From Crossaster papposus (lineage: Eukaryota; Echinodermata; Asteroidea; Velatida; Solasteridae): a stretch of 64,000 nt of DNA. This document shows positions 11,801-24,481 of the stretch, piece after piece. Below the pieces are notes generated by a model, which worked only from the letters and a program-made list of their open reading frames with translations, had not been told where the DNA came from and did not search any database. Each line of letters begins with the position of its first letter. Positions within the stretch are counted from its first letter, which is position 1. The stretch lies in contig JBAIAA010000513.1 in assembly GCA_037893245.1 (NCBI GenBank), forward strand, positions 248,001-312,000, given 5' to 3'. A program made the position numbers and the translations under genes.

Positions 11801-14800
11801 TACTGTCGGCAGCATATGACTGAATATATTATGGAAACTTTGTGTACAAAGGTGTGATCTCTAGTTGGTATATCGAATGTGCATTTGCATAACAAGATTT
11901 GACAATTTTTCTTTGGAGACAAATTGTGACCAAGCACGAGTAAATGAGACACTTTGAGGCAAAAATGAAAATTGAGATTTTGATTTCATCATTTAAAGCT
12001 TGTTGCACAATTGTCAAACCTAGCTGTGCACATGCGCCGTTGGAATACCGAACTGGCTTATTGTGAAAATATAGAAGTAAGGCAACTCACTGGAAAAGAG
12101 ATAATGTATGATAAGGAAGTTCAGTAAAGATTGCTGAGGGAGTGTCCAGTGTCTTCCTTCTTCCACGATTGATTTCTCATGTTGCTATTTTCAATCCCTG
12201 CAGATCCCACCAAGTTCTTTGGCTGTGAGCTCGGAGCTCAGACTCAATTTGACTTAAAGAACGAGCGCTACATCGTGAATGGCTCCCACGATGTGGCCAA
12301 GCTGCAAGATCTTCTGGACGTCTTCATCAGAAAGTATGTGCTGTGTTCCGAGTGCGACAACCCAGAAACTAACTTGGTAAGACCAATATTCTTTTGTGTC
12401 AGAAGGTTTGATAGAAGAGTATGGTCAGTTTATATTGGAAACTCACAGGTGACGCGAACAACATGAAGCAGGCGAGGCAAGACCATGATTATCTATATAA
12501 TGTGCCAGTCTCTGTTTGTTTGTTTGATTGGATATTTGTCCGGGCTTATTCTTGGAATTGGCAGTTTGCACAGCGCTCTAACTTGGTAGGTCAAGCTTGG
12601 TCCAACTTTTGCACTTAACGTTGAGTTACTACTACGACCACAGTTCTACACATGCATACAACTCGGCAACTCGGCAGTTTATGTTACACGCGTAATATGT
12701 GCGGACGACGTGGCATGGCAACCATATCAAACATAGTCGAGTTGTATAATACATGTACTAAGAGCACAGCGCCAGACTACAATGCTCGGCAGGCTATTCG
12801 TATACTGGTAATAGTCTCTACACGGAATATTCTCTGCATTAATACAGGCTCACAGTATAGGGAGAAACCTCTTATTGTAATCAATCACTACATCCAGTAA
12901 CTATGCGTCCTATAAACCTGATAAAGCCACGTTATCGCCTAGTTATATTTATTATTCATTAAAAGGAAGTATACTCCGTGATATTATTATTTTTTTCATG
13001 CCTGTGTCCTTTGCCTACTGAAGATTTCTCGAAAGAGAGACTTTATTTGCATTTTTTCAAGTTTGTATACAACTAAGACATATTTTTAATTGAAAAGATT
13101 GGCAGGTTAAGGCAGGAAATGAAAAAATGGCATTTTACAATACTCAATCATCATTGTGGTCCCTGGTCCACAGATTGTGAAAAGAGGAACCATTGGACAA
13201 CACTGCATTGCCTGTGGCCACCAGAGCATGATAGACATGCGACACAAGCTGACCACCTTCATCACCAAGAACCCACCGGAGCACGACCCAACCACCATTG
13301 GCTCTAGCAAGACTGAGCGCAAGTCCCGCAAGAAGGAAGCCAACACCAACCAGAATGGGGAGGGGGAGGATGGCCTGGATGTGCTGGCAACGGTGAGAAT
13401 TTCATGCCAATTTCATAGAGCTGCTAAGCACAAAAATGCTTAGTGTGAAAACTATTCCTCTGCAAAAACAGGGTTACAAACCAAATGTTCAGGTGATGTG
13501 TACTGTTATTCAGCTGGTTTTTGCTTAGCATGAAAAGCACATGGAGTTTTGGCTGGTAAACTGGTTTTACAGAGCGCAACTGTTTTTGTGATAGCAATTA
13601 TTTTGTGCCAAGCCAAGTTTGGTGCTTACTAGCTCAATAAAATTTGCATCTGATTAAAAACAAACCATGATGGAAGAAAAGTGATTGAGTTATAATTGGC
13701 CAAAGTTGAACAAATCAGAAAGAAACTCCCGAAGGGTTGTAAAGATCTGCAGTTTTAGAGATTGGACTGTTTATTTGGCAGTAAAGGAACTAATCGCAAT
13801 TTGTGTTCATCCATTTTGGTTTCTCAAAGTGTTGGACAGTTTGACCCGGTACTGTCAAAATCGGTAACAAGGTACAAATGCTCATGAAAGCTAGTCTGAA
13901 TTTCTTATTATGGTCTTGAGCATTAAATTCGTGGAATTTGGATTAAGCTGTAGGTTGTGGGTTCGATTCCGGCCTAAGAGGATGGTGCGTGTGCCCTTGG
14001 GCAAGGCACTCATTGCTTCTCCCCACCCAGGAGTGAACTGGGTACCTGTGATGGCTGTTATTAGCTACTTTGCACCGAAATGGCAGCATTGAGCTGTATA
14101 CTCCGCAGGAAGCTGAGATGGTATTTGGAATGTTTCGGGTCCCAATGAACAGGAATAACAATGACATAGTGCATTGAGTGCCATTGGTAGATGCGTGCGC
14201 TACATAAGATTTGCCTATTGCCTATTACAAGGATTTTTTCATCTGGCTTATACATGGGTACAAATTCTTATTGGTGAGATATTTATTTACAATTTGAAAA
14301 GTTGTACATACTATGCTTGTATTACCTAATGCAGAAGGATGCTGATGATGATTGGTCTGTGGATACCAGTGAGGATGCTGTGGCTGAACGCATGCAGAGT
14401 CTGACCAGTGGGGCCAAGGGGATCACACTCAACGACGATCTCACTAAGACCTCCCAAGAACGACTGGATATCTTCTATATGTTTGTCAAGGTAATGCCCT
14501 AGTCATCCTTAACCAGTTCGCGCCGGATGAAGTATATAAACGCAAAGTTTTTCCCAGATTTAAAACGGATGACGCATAAACACGCCACGAGCAAGGCCGG
14601 AAATGTCTGTCAGCAGCAAGCAAGGCCGGGAATGCGTGGGTGTGCTTCCCGGCACTATTGGCCTAAACCTGCTTCGGATCGAGTTTCGTTTAAAAATAAT
14701 CCCGCCCCTCGGCTCGGTGATGCTAAAATAATCCTGGCGCGAACTGGTTAAAGGTGTATAGCTGGTAATACCCATTGATCCGTCAGTTGACAGATTTTTA

Positions 14801-17800
14801 AAATTAAGTGTGCTATTGTTTTGTAAACAAAAGTTGGGCATGGTTTTTCATTGTTTTCTAGAAAAGTGTAATATCCACTTGTTTTGAACCCTCTGTTTTT
14901 GTACTTTAAGTGGTGTTACTACAGTTGTTTTTTTAATCAACTTCGGCAAATAAGCTTCCAATTTAATAACTTTGCAGACCTGCCAACTAGTACAACTTTG
15001 CCTTATTTCGTGAGGAAATTTGTTAAAAATATGACTACCTTTTTTTAAATGGGTTTTGACCATTTGTACGCGCCCGAACAAATCCTAGTTCAAAGTGACT
15101 GCGAGTGTATATTATGCTAGATAAAAACGGCTGAGAGTGTAGACTATGCAGGGCCTTGGGGGGTTTAGGGTTCAGGAGTTTAGGGTTATAAGATAACAAT
15201 TCACCAACCACAAAAGTAAATCCCTGTTTTTGAAAACTGCCTTAACTTCTCAACAGAGCAAGAAGGAGCAAGGGAAGATGGGCGGGGCAGACAAGGCAAT
15301 CCTGCAGGAAGCAGAGCGTCTGGACGTCAAGGAGAAGGGTCCTCTCATTCTGGCTGAGCTCCTCCTGGATGGTGATATGCTTAAACAGCTCTCCACCTAT
15401 CGGCTGCACTTCCTTAGGGTGGGTATTGACAACGCTGTAACCCGCTTTCACAAAACACTACGATGTGTTGCAATATCAGATGACAATTTATTGTGCAGAA
15501 AATACACCTGGGATTTATCACACTTGCGTTGTGTTTTGTGAAATAAATCACAACTTAATGTTGCACAACTTATATGCAATGAATTGTGGTGAAATTGGCT
15601 ACTGATACATATTCAATTGCCATAAGATAGAAATTTCAGGAGCCTTGGCAAGGAAACACAAGTCCGCAATTCCTAAAGTCTGTGTGTAAAGTCCATGCAC
15701 GATTATGGGACCCAATCCCTTGATATGAGCCTTAAAGGTAGGATACACCATTGGTAATTGTTTGAATTATTTTGAATGAGTGGATTTGAGGGGTTGTATT
15801 TTATAGTAAATATCGTTAAACTGACCTGCCCGAAGTTTTACAATCATGGATGCTGAAAAATACGAGAAAAACGGCGTTCGTTTTTCAACCAACATCGGGC
15901 AGTGGTTCTTAATTCAATTTTTTGGAACTGGATTCTAGAATCATTATTTATTTTCAAATAAGTAAGAAATTTTAGAATAATTTGATAGTAACATTTTTTT
16001 ATATCTGAAAATGGTGTATCCTACGTTTAATGGTACATGTATTAGGTTTACACATGCAGTAAAAATCACAGTATTTGCTCTTTGTTTTGGTATATCACTT
16101 GGCGAAAGGGTTGATTGTTTCCATTGATTTATGTTGTGTGTAGGATGCTGTTAATGAGCATATTACTCAAAAGTAGCTCGTGCGACTTATTTTGTTGGGT
16201 TGGGTGAGGTCACATATGTGATCATGCTTCTCTAGCATATGCATACCGGTTGCGAGAGCACCACCTTGTATCCATGACTGCCCAGTAAAGCATGTACGTA
16301 GTAGACTATAGAACCAATAACATGATAGTTTACTGTGTAAAATACTTTGTGTGTGCGAGAATCCCTGTGTGCGTTCGCTTCTTACATAGCAAAACTACTG
16401 GTCGGCACGTGATGGTGAGTTGACCAGTTTGAATTTGTTTCTTGCTCATGGCTATGTATGCGGTGTAGAAATTTATATTTCAATTAATAGCCACCTTTAG
16501 TAACATTTCTAGAATGCATCCATGACAGTTTGAGCCAACTGTTGAATTATTTATGTCCTGTTCCTTGACAGTTCACCAACGATTCCCACAAGGCCCAGAA
16601 GTACCTGCTGGGTGCCTTTGAGCAGCTGTGTAAGACTTACCAGGACCAGCTGATGGTAAAGGTTCCAATCCTCCTCAAGAAGATGTACGATCTTGACCTG
16701 ATAGAGGAGGAGGTGCTCATTACCTGGTCCAAAAAGGTAACTTTGGTTGGAAAGTGTGAATCTACATGTACTTGTTATTCGCTGCCAGGGGCTAATTTCA
16801 TGGCGCTGCTAAGCACACCGATGAGACTGGCTTGACATAGAAATGTTGATTTTGATAAATAAAATGGGGGAAAAAAAATTTGTACGGTCAGGGAACTAGT
16901 CTAGCTGGCTTGTTCCCATTCTTATTAATTGCTAACAAAACACGGACCAACTAAATATGGTAAATTGGGGGTAGTATTTGAAAAAAGCCAATGCTGATGA
17001 GCCAATCAGCGTTGGGAATTGATATAAAATACCACTTTTCTTGAAAATGACGGCACACCAGGTGCCATTTACTGTCATTCACCAACAGTCCATAAAGGTA
17101 TTTCACAATAATTTGGTAGTTCAGGTTGTTGTTTTTTGCAAATGTTGTAAATTTCCCTTAAAAAAAAGTGGCATTAAAATAATAAACTGAATTGAAGAAT
17201 TTAATACAGAATTGTGAACCCAAATATTCCAGAGCAATATTCAGTGAAAGATTCTGACGTAACCGGTGCGTGTATTTTGCGCATTCTCGTACAGCCCTCT
17301 AAGAAGTATGTGTCCAAGGAAATCATAAAGCTGATCCAGGAGAAAGCGGCTCCGTTCATCAAGTGGCTAGAGGAGGCAGAGGAAGATGACTCCAGCGATG
17401 GCGACGGAGACGGAGTTGAGGTATGTGTAATGCTGTCATTAAGGGAATAAATGTGTGTTCGAGAGGTTTTAATCACTCTGTTTAATACCGCTTGGAGTCT
17501 GGGTGCTGATAATTACCCGAGCCTCCAAGCGGTATTAAACAGAGTGATTAAAACCTCTCGAACACACATTTATTCCCATTCATAAATACCTTTTTTGTGT
17601 AAAAAAACCGCCAAAAAAGCCCCGAAAATTGTCGCAAGTAAATTTCGGTGTTTCGCCATTCTGTGCGTGTCAAATGACATGTTTCTGTGGCTCTACACAA
17701 TACATGCAATAAAGCGTATTTACTATGAACCAGACTATTACTGCCATTGGCAACCTCGTTCCCAGGGTGTCGCGCCCAACACTACCCGCTCTTACTACAC

Positions 17801-19279
17801 TATTGGAGACGAGGTACGGTTGGAAATAAAGTGAGCCCTGGAGATGGGTATAATGTGACATCGCTTTGTTGCCAGCTGGTTTTAAACACTTCCAGCCATG
17901 TCTTTATCGTCCGTTTAATACCGTCCACGTGACGGGCTCTCGACCAATAGGAATGCCTAAACTTTCTCTGTTATTTATGAATGTTGGATAATGTCCAGGG
18001 CCCCTCAATTATTATTGTACTTTTTTAACCCTAACTCTCTTCCCCATTTGTTTTACACATAACCTGAATGCTGCAAAATTCTGCAATTCCAAAGTGTTAA
18101 AATCCATGTAACCTGAATCCTGCAAAATCCTCCAATATTTATTACTGGTGACCACTGCCTGAATCCCGCAAATCCCTGCAGTGGGTTTACCATTGAGCTA
18201 TAAAGCAGCCAAACATGGAACAAACATCTGTTAAGTGCCCTATTACAACAAGGGTCTGCACACGTGACCCTTGGTAGGAAAATGTTTTCTATCCTTGACA
18301 CATAACTTACTCCTTGACAGAAGCTCTATGGAGAATGAGCATGAGCAGTGTGAAAATACAAAGTAACAAATACCCGCAATTCTCCGAAATCCTCATTAAG
18401 ATAAATAAAAACAGGTAACCTCAATCCAGCAAAATCATCCAACATTAGTTTAGGCCTTATGTCCTTGATTCTGCATTATCCTTCAGTGGCAAAAACTCCA
18501 AACGCCCTTAATCTTGCAAATTTCTCCGATGCATCAACTTCCAAGTAAACTCATTCCTGCAAAATCCTGCAATTTGTAAAGAGGATTTTGGAAGATTTGA
18601 GATGTTTAGGGTTAACTCTTCCCGCACCACATATTTTTTGTACCAGTTTGGCCTTGGCGCAGGATTGTTTTTTCTCGAACCTCGATCCAAGAAAGTTTCA
18701 GGCTGGCATCTGTGGGTAGTACACCCTCATATTTTAGGCCTCGCTTGCTGCGAGCCAGTCGTTGCTGCCCTTGCTCGTGGTGTGTTTATCTGTCATCTGT
18801 TTTGACTTCTGGAAAAAAACTTTGCGTGTATAAAACTGGTTAACGATAAAATCCTTGTTCAGTCATCATGCAGCTCGGCTATTGTCATATAAACCGTATA
18901 ATCCATCAAAACCAACTACCAATTTAGTAAATAATGCCATTATCTCATGTATAAGAAGCAGTGATGGATTTTCCTGGATTTGGAAACGTACTTAGTAAAA
19001 AACAGTAGGGAGTTAATCCAGCCAACAATACTGCAAATGTCTATAACACCATTTGATTTTGTCAAATTCCCATATTCTATGCATAATTTACAAAATGTGC
19101 AAAAAAAAAGTTAAATTTGAACCAAGACTTCATTTAAGTCGCTACATGTTGTCTTGGTTTCTTATTAACAGGTTGCATTCACCAGGGAGGGCAGAGACAG
19201 TAAGCCCAAAGCTGTGACTATCTCTCCGCCTGCCAAGATGTCACCAGGGGCTGATGACATTGACATTGATGACATTTGA
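8829..19279 (+). CDS. EIF5: Eukaryotic translation initiation factor 5 (eIF5), nine coding exons
   Basis: Exons: 8829-8900, 11418-11499, 12204-12376, 13174-13392, 14335-14490, 15257-15418, 16572-16736, 17295-17420, 19172-19279. All junctions are GT-AG and the phases add up to 420 codons (human is 431). eIF5 is the GTPase-activating protein for eIF2-GTP in the 43S/48S preinitiation complex and releases eIF2-GDP on start-codon recognition. Seen: [10 protein letters not shown] with the arginine finger Arg15; a C4 zinc ribbon (Cys99, Cys102, Cys120, Cys123); a lysine-rich linker (about 155-170); a C-terminal W2/HEAT domain (about 235-400) with the aromatic/acidic stretch [12 protein letters not shown]; and the conserved ending DDIDIDDI. 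The start was chosen by family alignment and strong context. Introns carry many MITEs, and intron 1 is partly duplicated together with the edge of exon 2. Confidence 0.97.
8966..9098. mobile_element. Hairpin MITE in eIF5 intron 1
   Basis: CGTTTGTTTCACACAGAT at the left pairs with ATCTGTGTGAAACAAACG at the right. The core (CCGGCCGCTGGTTCGCTCCA, then GATTGTGAACCA) recurs at 51742-51802 in a P450 intron, so it is a dispersed family. Confidence 0.65.
9341..11434 (+). repeat. 1,047-bp tandem duplication spanning intron 1/exon 2 of eIF5
   Basis: Copy 1 is 9341-10387 and copy 2 is 10388-11434. By eye they differ at one base (A at 9969, T at 11016). The unit ends inside exon 2, so copy 1 carries a duplicate acceptor (AG at 10369-10370) and the first 17 nt of exon 2 (10371-10387), followed directly by GTGTTA. 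Only copy 2 continues into the complete exon. Near-identity means a very recent duplication or an assembly artefact. Confidence 0.95.
11539..11763. mobile_element. TTAA MITE family A, copy 2
   Basis: A diverged 225-bp copy in eIF5 intron 2, flanked by TTAA at 11535-11538 and 11764-11767. Termini are CCAGTTAGCATC and CAGCGCAAACTTG. It is more diverged than the other copies, so probably older. Confidence 0.7.
13940..14228 (+). mobile_element. tRNA-derived SINE in eIF5 intron 4, 5'-truncated
   Basis: A B-box-like GGGTTCGATTCC at about 13960 is followed by CCCTTGGGCAAGGCACT and by CTGTATACTCCGCAGGAAGC. The same order of blocks is found in reverse at 39606-39965, which keeps the tRNA head. The A box is absent here, so the copy is truncated or decayed. 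Confidence 0.7.
14513..14747. mobile_element. TTAA MITE family A, copy 3 (best preserved ends)
   Basis: Termini CCAGTTCGCGCCGGA and TCCTGGCGCGAACTGG, flanked by TTAA at 14509-14512 and 14748-14751. It lies 22 bp past the exon 5 donor of eIF5. An inner AGCAAGGCCGG block is repeated twice. Confidence 0.88.
15736..16026. mobile_element. TTAA MITE family B, copy 2
   Basis: GTAGGATACACCATT at the left and AATGGTGTATCCTAC at the right form a perfect TIR. TTAA flanks it at 15732-15735 and 16027-16030. It lies in eIF5 intron 6, in the opposite orientation to the copy at 5169-5508. Confidence 0.8.
17443..17577. repeat. Perfect 55-bp inverted repeat just after an eIF5 splice donor
   Basis: Arms 17443-17497 and 17523-17577 are perfectly complementary around a 25-nt loop. 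It begins 23 nt from the start of intron 8 (donor at 17421). A transcript would fold into a 55-bp duplex beside the 5' splice site. The perfect match implies recent insertion or gene conversion between the arms. Probably a MITE; weaker outer inverted repeats (CCATTCATAAATA, and TATTTATGAATG near 17973) may mark a larger element. Confidence 0.9.
18029..18611. mobile_element. 583-bp TTAA-flanked element, termini CCCTAACTC
   Basis: Starts CCCTAACTC after TTAA (18025-18028) and ends TTTAGGG before TTAA (18612-18615). The interior matches 2645-3075. The right TTAA is also the left TTAA of the next element, so the two are packed end to end. No ORF is supported. Confidence 0.75.
18616..18839. mobile_element. 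TTAA MITE family A, copy 4 (reverse)
   Basis: A degraded reverse copy: GGCATCTGTGGGTAGTACACC and GGCCTCGCTTGCTGCGAGCC correspond to inner blocks of copy 3. The outer end TATAAAACTGG is followed by TTAA at 18840-18843; the inner TTAA is shared with the element to its left. Confidence 0.7.
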
Positions 19280-19431
19280 AGACGGCGATATTATAAAATC
19301 AACCAGGAGCTTCAGCTCTAGTTTGTATATCAAATATGTATAGAGACACCAGCTTGAAGATGTACGCACGAATAACTATGCTTCTATTAATTTCCTTTTT
19401 TCTGATATCTAACAATACCCCCTGAACAAAG
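19280..19431 (+). other. Start of eIF5 3' untranslated region
   Basis: Follows the eIF5 stop codon directly. No confident polyadenylation signal can be assigned; an AATAAA inside an A-rich run near 19717 is the first candidate. Confidence 0.35.
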
Positions 19432-19545
19432 ATACTGACAGTTTTGGAGACCACCAACATCGGACAAGATAGCTCAGTTGGTTGAGTGCCAGTACGGTAT
19501 TCCGGAGGTCGTAGGTTCAAATCCCGATTCTGCCAGTTGTCTTTG
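19432..19545 (+). mobile_element. tRNA-derived SINE in the eIF5 3' region
   Basis: ATAGCTCAGTTGG (A box) and AGGTTCAAATCCCG (B box) have tRNA spacing. The acceptor stem does not pair, so it is not a working tRNA gene. The leading block GAACAAAGATACTGACA recurs at 25981, showing one family. Confidence 0.65.
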
Positions 19546-20697
19546 TTCACTTTGATATGTAATTTAAAATTTTGTTAAAAAAAAAAAATTTAAAATTTTG
19601 TGTGTATTTGGTTGTGGGGAAGGGGGATCTTGGATAGTGATAGTAACAGTAACATTAACAGTCTGTAGAGACAAGAACTGTATGTGGTTCCCCAAAAAAA
19701 AAAATTAAAAAAAAATAATAAAAAAAATCCTTTAAAAGTTTTGTGGCAAATGCATATTCATAAACTTATTACATGTAGTACCCCAGCCATTGTTTACTAA
19801 TATGGAAGAGTGCGGAACCTGCAACATTTTGAATCACCCTTGTTAGTAGCACCTGTGTTTTTCCCCTTTACAAATTCTTCTGAAAGATTGTACTAAATTT
19901 TGTTCTGTGTCCGTGAAAGCAAGCTTTATTAATTCGTTTTGTAAAACCTTTTTTTCGCTTGTTTAAGTGTTTCACATCTTCATTTGTTCAGAAAATTGAA
20001 GATAAAACCTTAATATAAGATTAACGGTTTGATTTTCTTAACATTGTTAATTACGCAAAGTTTAACTGATGTTTTTCCTTATAATGTGAAATTGTTTAAA
20101 GTCACAAAATATTTTGAATGCATGTCCACTTGGACTTCTATTGAAGTAAAAGTTACTTTATTGTTGATTAACCTGATTAAATAATGCTTGTTGGTGTTTG
20201 ATGTTCCATTGTATGTATTGTACACATAAACATGTCCAGAAGCTTGCTTGATGTTTTGCTTAAGATGCTGTACAAAATGCAGCTGCAAATATACCACTAT
20301 TCAGCTGTGTAACTTAATAGTAATCTCACCGCACTATACAATCAATGTTACAATGTTGACAATTTATAATATAATATAAAAGCGGGTGAGCTTTTAGAAG
20401 AACAAACTCTATGAAGCAATGTTTTCGATTTTGATTTATTTCTGCCGTTTGATTTACATTTGACACTGTAAATATCTAACAAAAGAAACACTGATCTATT
20501 AACAATGACGATCTATTGTTACTTGGCACCGAATGAGATGTCATTCAATTGAAGACAATTGTCCGCTGAAATGTGGTCCATGGTGTTTTGTACACCTGAG
20601 GGGGAAATTGGAACCTAGGCGAAGATGATTTTAGAAAACAAGTCTGTTTTGGTACTAATGTGAACGTACTTACTCTAAAAGTAGGCCTATTCTTCCG
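19546..20697. other. Non-coding, A/T-rich; possible distal eIF5 3' UTR
   Basis: Poly-A runs (19575-19587, 19693-19728) and AT-rich sequence. No ORF, RNA or TIR is supported. Confidence 0.4.
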
Positions 20698-21362
20698 GTC
20701 GGCATGACGTCACGAAGGGGGCGAGCTGCCCACAGCAACATGCTTTAAACCCTGAAGATAAACGAGGTTCCCAGATGTCCGACCGCGATACAGTAATTGG
20801 TAGGTATTTGTGGATCGACAAAGAAACCCTTTTTGAAGGTGACTTGTCATTTGACATAATTAACTAACCGAAAGTGAAAAAGCAAAACAAACAGTTATCC
20901 GGTAATTATCGCGGTCGGACATAATTATGGGAACCTCGTTTGTCTTCCATTGTTTATGCAATTAGCGTAAAGGGGAACACTTGAGGTTCAATTTGAGGCC
21001 ATATATACGCCGTCCATGGGTTAAACCCACTGACCTCAACACCTGGACGGATCATTGTCCATATTCTGCTGTGCTAACACTTGAAGTCGGCGCGAACTGG
21101 AAGTGCAACATGGCGTCACTGCTGTGAGCCAATGAAATGTCCAGTTGTAGAGGTCAGTGGATTTACCAACCAACTGAACTCTACACCTGGACATTTCATT
21201 GGCTCACAGAGTGACTTCGTGGGTCCGCCATGTTGCACTTCTCTGCATGCCGACTTCAAAATGAAACAATGGATGATATGTCCATGTATAGAGGTCAGTG
21301 GTTAAACCTCAAATTGTCCCCTTCATGGACGGCTGGCCCCTTCGTGACGTCATGCCGGCCGC
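20698..21362. mobile_element. Foldback element with a nested hairpin
   Basis: GGCATGACGTCACGAAGGGG at the left pairs with CCCCTTCGTGACGTCATGCC at the right. Pairing continues inward to GCCAATGAAATGTCCAG/CTGGACATTTCATTGGC around 21130-21205. A second hairpin at 20760-20942 (AACGAGGTTCCC/GGGAACCTCGTT, then GTCCGACCGCGAT/ATCGCGGTCGGAC) sits only in the left arm, so it inserted later. Confidence 0.75.
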
Positions 21363-23378
21363 GAGAATCGGCAATGGAAGGTCTTCCAAACTTGTGTGCT
21401 ACGATACGTGCGTAATAGTGATTCACGTAGTACCAGCGAAAATGAAACCTCTTTCTCACGATTTGCTTCTATTAAAAGAAAGGGCCAAACGCTTAGAACG
21501 ATCACGGTAATGTTTTCCAAGAGGTACACATCACTTTTTCGGAGTGATGTACCCCGGGTATCCCGGGTACATCACTTTTGGAGTAACACATGAAGTTTTG
21601 TAATAAACCATGCAACTAATAATCGACTAATAAGATTTCAAAATTTAATACCATGGTATAACAACATAGTGTGAGGTCCTTGAAAGAAAAACGATTTGTT
21701 AAATTTATTGATGCACCGAGTGAGAAGTACAGTTAATACTAGTTTTGATTGGAAACAACTTCATTAAGGTTTGATTTATTAAAGTGCATGTACATAATAG
21801 TTGTATTCACGTTTTGATCGAGCACTGTTAGGTAATTGACATACATTTTTGCTTCAATACAGTTTCATAGTTTCTGCATGTGCTACGGAATTGTACAAGT
21901 TGTGTTTATTTCTATGTCCTGCGTAGTTCAACATAATAAACATGCAGGAGCCCCAAACAGATCTGTGATTTTATTTTAGTTTTAAGTGAGATTAATTTCA
22001 AACGACAGAAAAATAATACTGAGAGCTCAGACCACTGATGGTTCCGTCAGGTATTAACCCGCCGCTCGCCTTTCTGACTTTTCGCTGGGTTTAGTTGGGT
22101 CATAAGTGGAGATGTGCAAAATCGGACCATCGAAAACCATACACAATTGAATGGGGGCAAGCTTTTACTCGTTAACCTGATAATTAACGGACGACTATGA
22201 ATATGTACATGTATCTGTTTTATCTAAAGTAGGGTTTAGAAACCAGACTACAGAAATTTTGTTTATACCTGCCTACGCTCCACTGCGAACAGCAACTTTA
22301 GGGCTCAACTTTCTCATATTTCACAGAAATACAGTGTTGCAGTCCTATAACCACGACGGCCGCCCTTCGTATATAGGTTAAAGACATTTACTGGTCACTC
22401 GGGGATCAGGGCTCAGGGCGTGCCGCCTTGTTTCCTCCCTTGTATGGCTGTTTGGCCTTCGGGTTACTTGAATGGGGCGGGAAAAGAATAAGGCCTTGTC
22501 CGATTCTCTTGTCTATGGCTATTGTCTAAGTGTTCGCATATTGCAAATACACGTGAGCAGGCTGACAATAAACGTAGCCGTAGCTCTGGAAACCCGTTTC
22601 GGACACGGCCTAAGCCGGGAACGCCGAGACCGGAAGAGTCCTATATAGCGGTCGGTGCGGGCCCACCGAGTTCTGACCCCTGAATGCTTGGTCAGGAAAA
22701 TCATATTTAAATATATAAAATGATACCGCACGCAAATTTAATATAAAAACAAAAAATGTAAATATTCCATGCCTGTCAATTTCTATATCATAGGAAAAGA
22801 TCCCGCAGTCCATTTGTCGCAGTATTACATTAAAACAAATCATATAGCCCGTTTCTCAAAGCGTCTGGAATTGTTTCGGAGTAGATATTATATAATTATT
22901 GTTTTCATACTCATGGGCGTGAATCCCGGGGCCGGGATATTCCCGACCACTTTTTGACCAGGTCAATAAGCCACTGTACTCCTTTTGAGTCCGCATTATA
23001 TCTTAATAATTATATTTATGCTTATTTCGTCAGCGTATTTTTTGGAATATGATCAATTTGAATATAATCAGTTTGTTGCCTAATTTTGTTGTTTTGCGAG
23101 CCATCCTACCAATTGGTTTCATGACAATCGGACCGTTTTTTTGTTTTTAGGTCTTTTTTAATGTAACTTATTGTGGCTAAATGTGCAACGTAGCATGAAG
23201 CTGATTATATACATGTACATCAATTATAAAGTGAACTTCAGCAAACTACCGCTAAAGGACGCTATACAATTATTGTATGGCATCATCGGCAATTTGTGTG
23301 TGTAAAGTAAAACCTAGCCAGAGACTGACATTGTTGAAAGTAAGTTTAATAATCACATCATTTTCCACTTTTAATTTA
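21363..23378. other. Intergenic, no gene recognised
   Basis: A 30-bp palindrome around CCCGGGTATCCCGGG lies near 21542-21574. GC-rich patches at 22330-22450 and 22570-22680 contain no supported ORF. Confidence 0.4.
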
Positions 23379-24481
23379 TTAAGAGTGGGTCCACGTAAAT
23401 ATTTCATATAAGTGTCCTCGGCATTTTTTTTTTTTTTTTTAATATGAAAGGACTTGGTAAGCAAGTAACCAAAATTGGAATATTTTTTTTTTCTATTGCC
23501 CGTTGCCATGGTATATGGGCCATTTTGTGTTTTGGGCACTTTTAGCCAGTTTTGGGGCCGCAAAAACAGTTTTTGTGCTTATTTTCAAAAAATCACCAAG
23601 TCAAAATACAAAATTTTATCACAAAATAAACTATATCATTACAAAGTATCATCCTTGCCCTTACTTGAGAAAAAAAATTAATGTTTTAAATTTCACTCTT
23701 ATGCTATTTTTAGAACATGCATTAAAGCATGTTTTCAGAACTTGTAAAATTGACATTTTTAACCTATTTTTGTCCCTCTAAAAGTCACCTTGCCAGGGGT
23801 CTCAGAATATTTTCCTTTTGGATTGGATTAGAGCCCACAATGGTCTTTTCATATCTGGTGAGAAAAGTTTGGGGGATTGTATCCTCTTAAGGCAGTACTG
23901 AATCAAAATTTGTCATTTTTCCAAAAAAATTAACAAATGAAATTTGAACTTTTTCTTTAGTTTGAAGTAATAATACACGAAAACAATAACATTTGTTGAA
24001 TCTGGCGCCTTTTTCAAATCATACAAGTGAGTTGTAGGCCTGTGAATTACTTCTACTGAATAAGCAGCATTTTTGACAGCGAAACTTCAGACTAACCCCC
24101 TCCACAACATTTCTTACATACCATTTTCTGATAACATTTTATTAGTGGCATATACAAAGAGGAAACAATACTTGTTGTGAACGAAACAATTATTTCTACA
24201 GAACCCAACTAAAGCATTATTTCTACATAACCCAACAGTCCCGTTATGCAACCAAAATGAAAAATTAAATCACAAAATCAACGATCACAAAGAATCATCC
24301 TTGCCCTTACTTGAGAAAATAATTAAATGGTTTAATATTTTTAGAACATGCGTCAAAGCATGTTTTTAGAACTTGTAAAATTGTAATTCTATTTTTGTAA
24401 TTCAACTTGCCAGGGGTCTTAGCCTGAAATATTTCCCTTTTGGATTTGATTAGAGCCAACATTGGTCTTTCCATACTGGTA

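Noticed and set aside
15148-15190. Telomere-like TTAGGG motifs
   Set aside because: Only two or three TTTAGGGTT units in unique intron sequence; similar GTTAGGG motifs elsewhere are TTAA-element termini.
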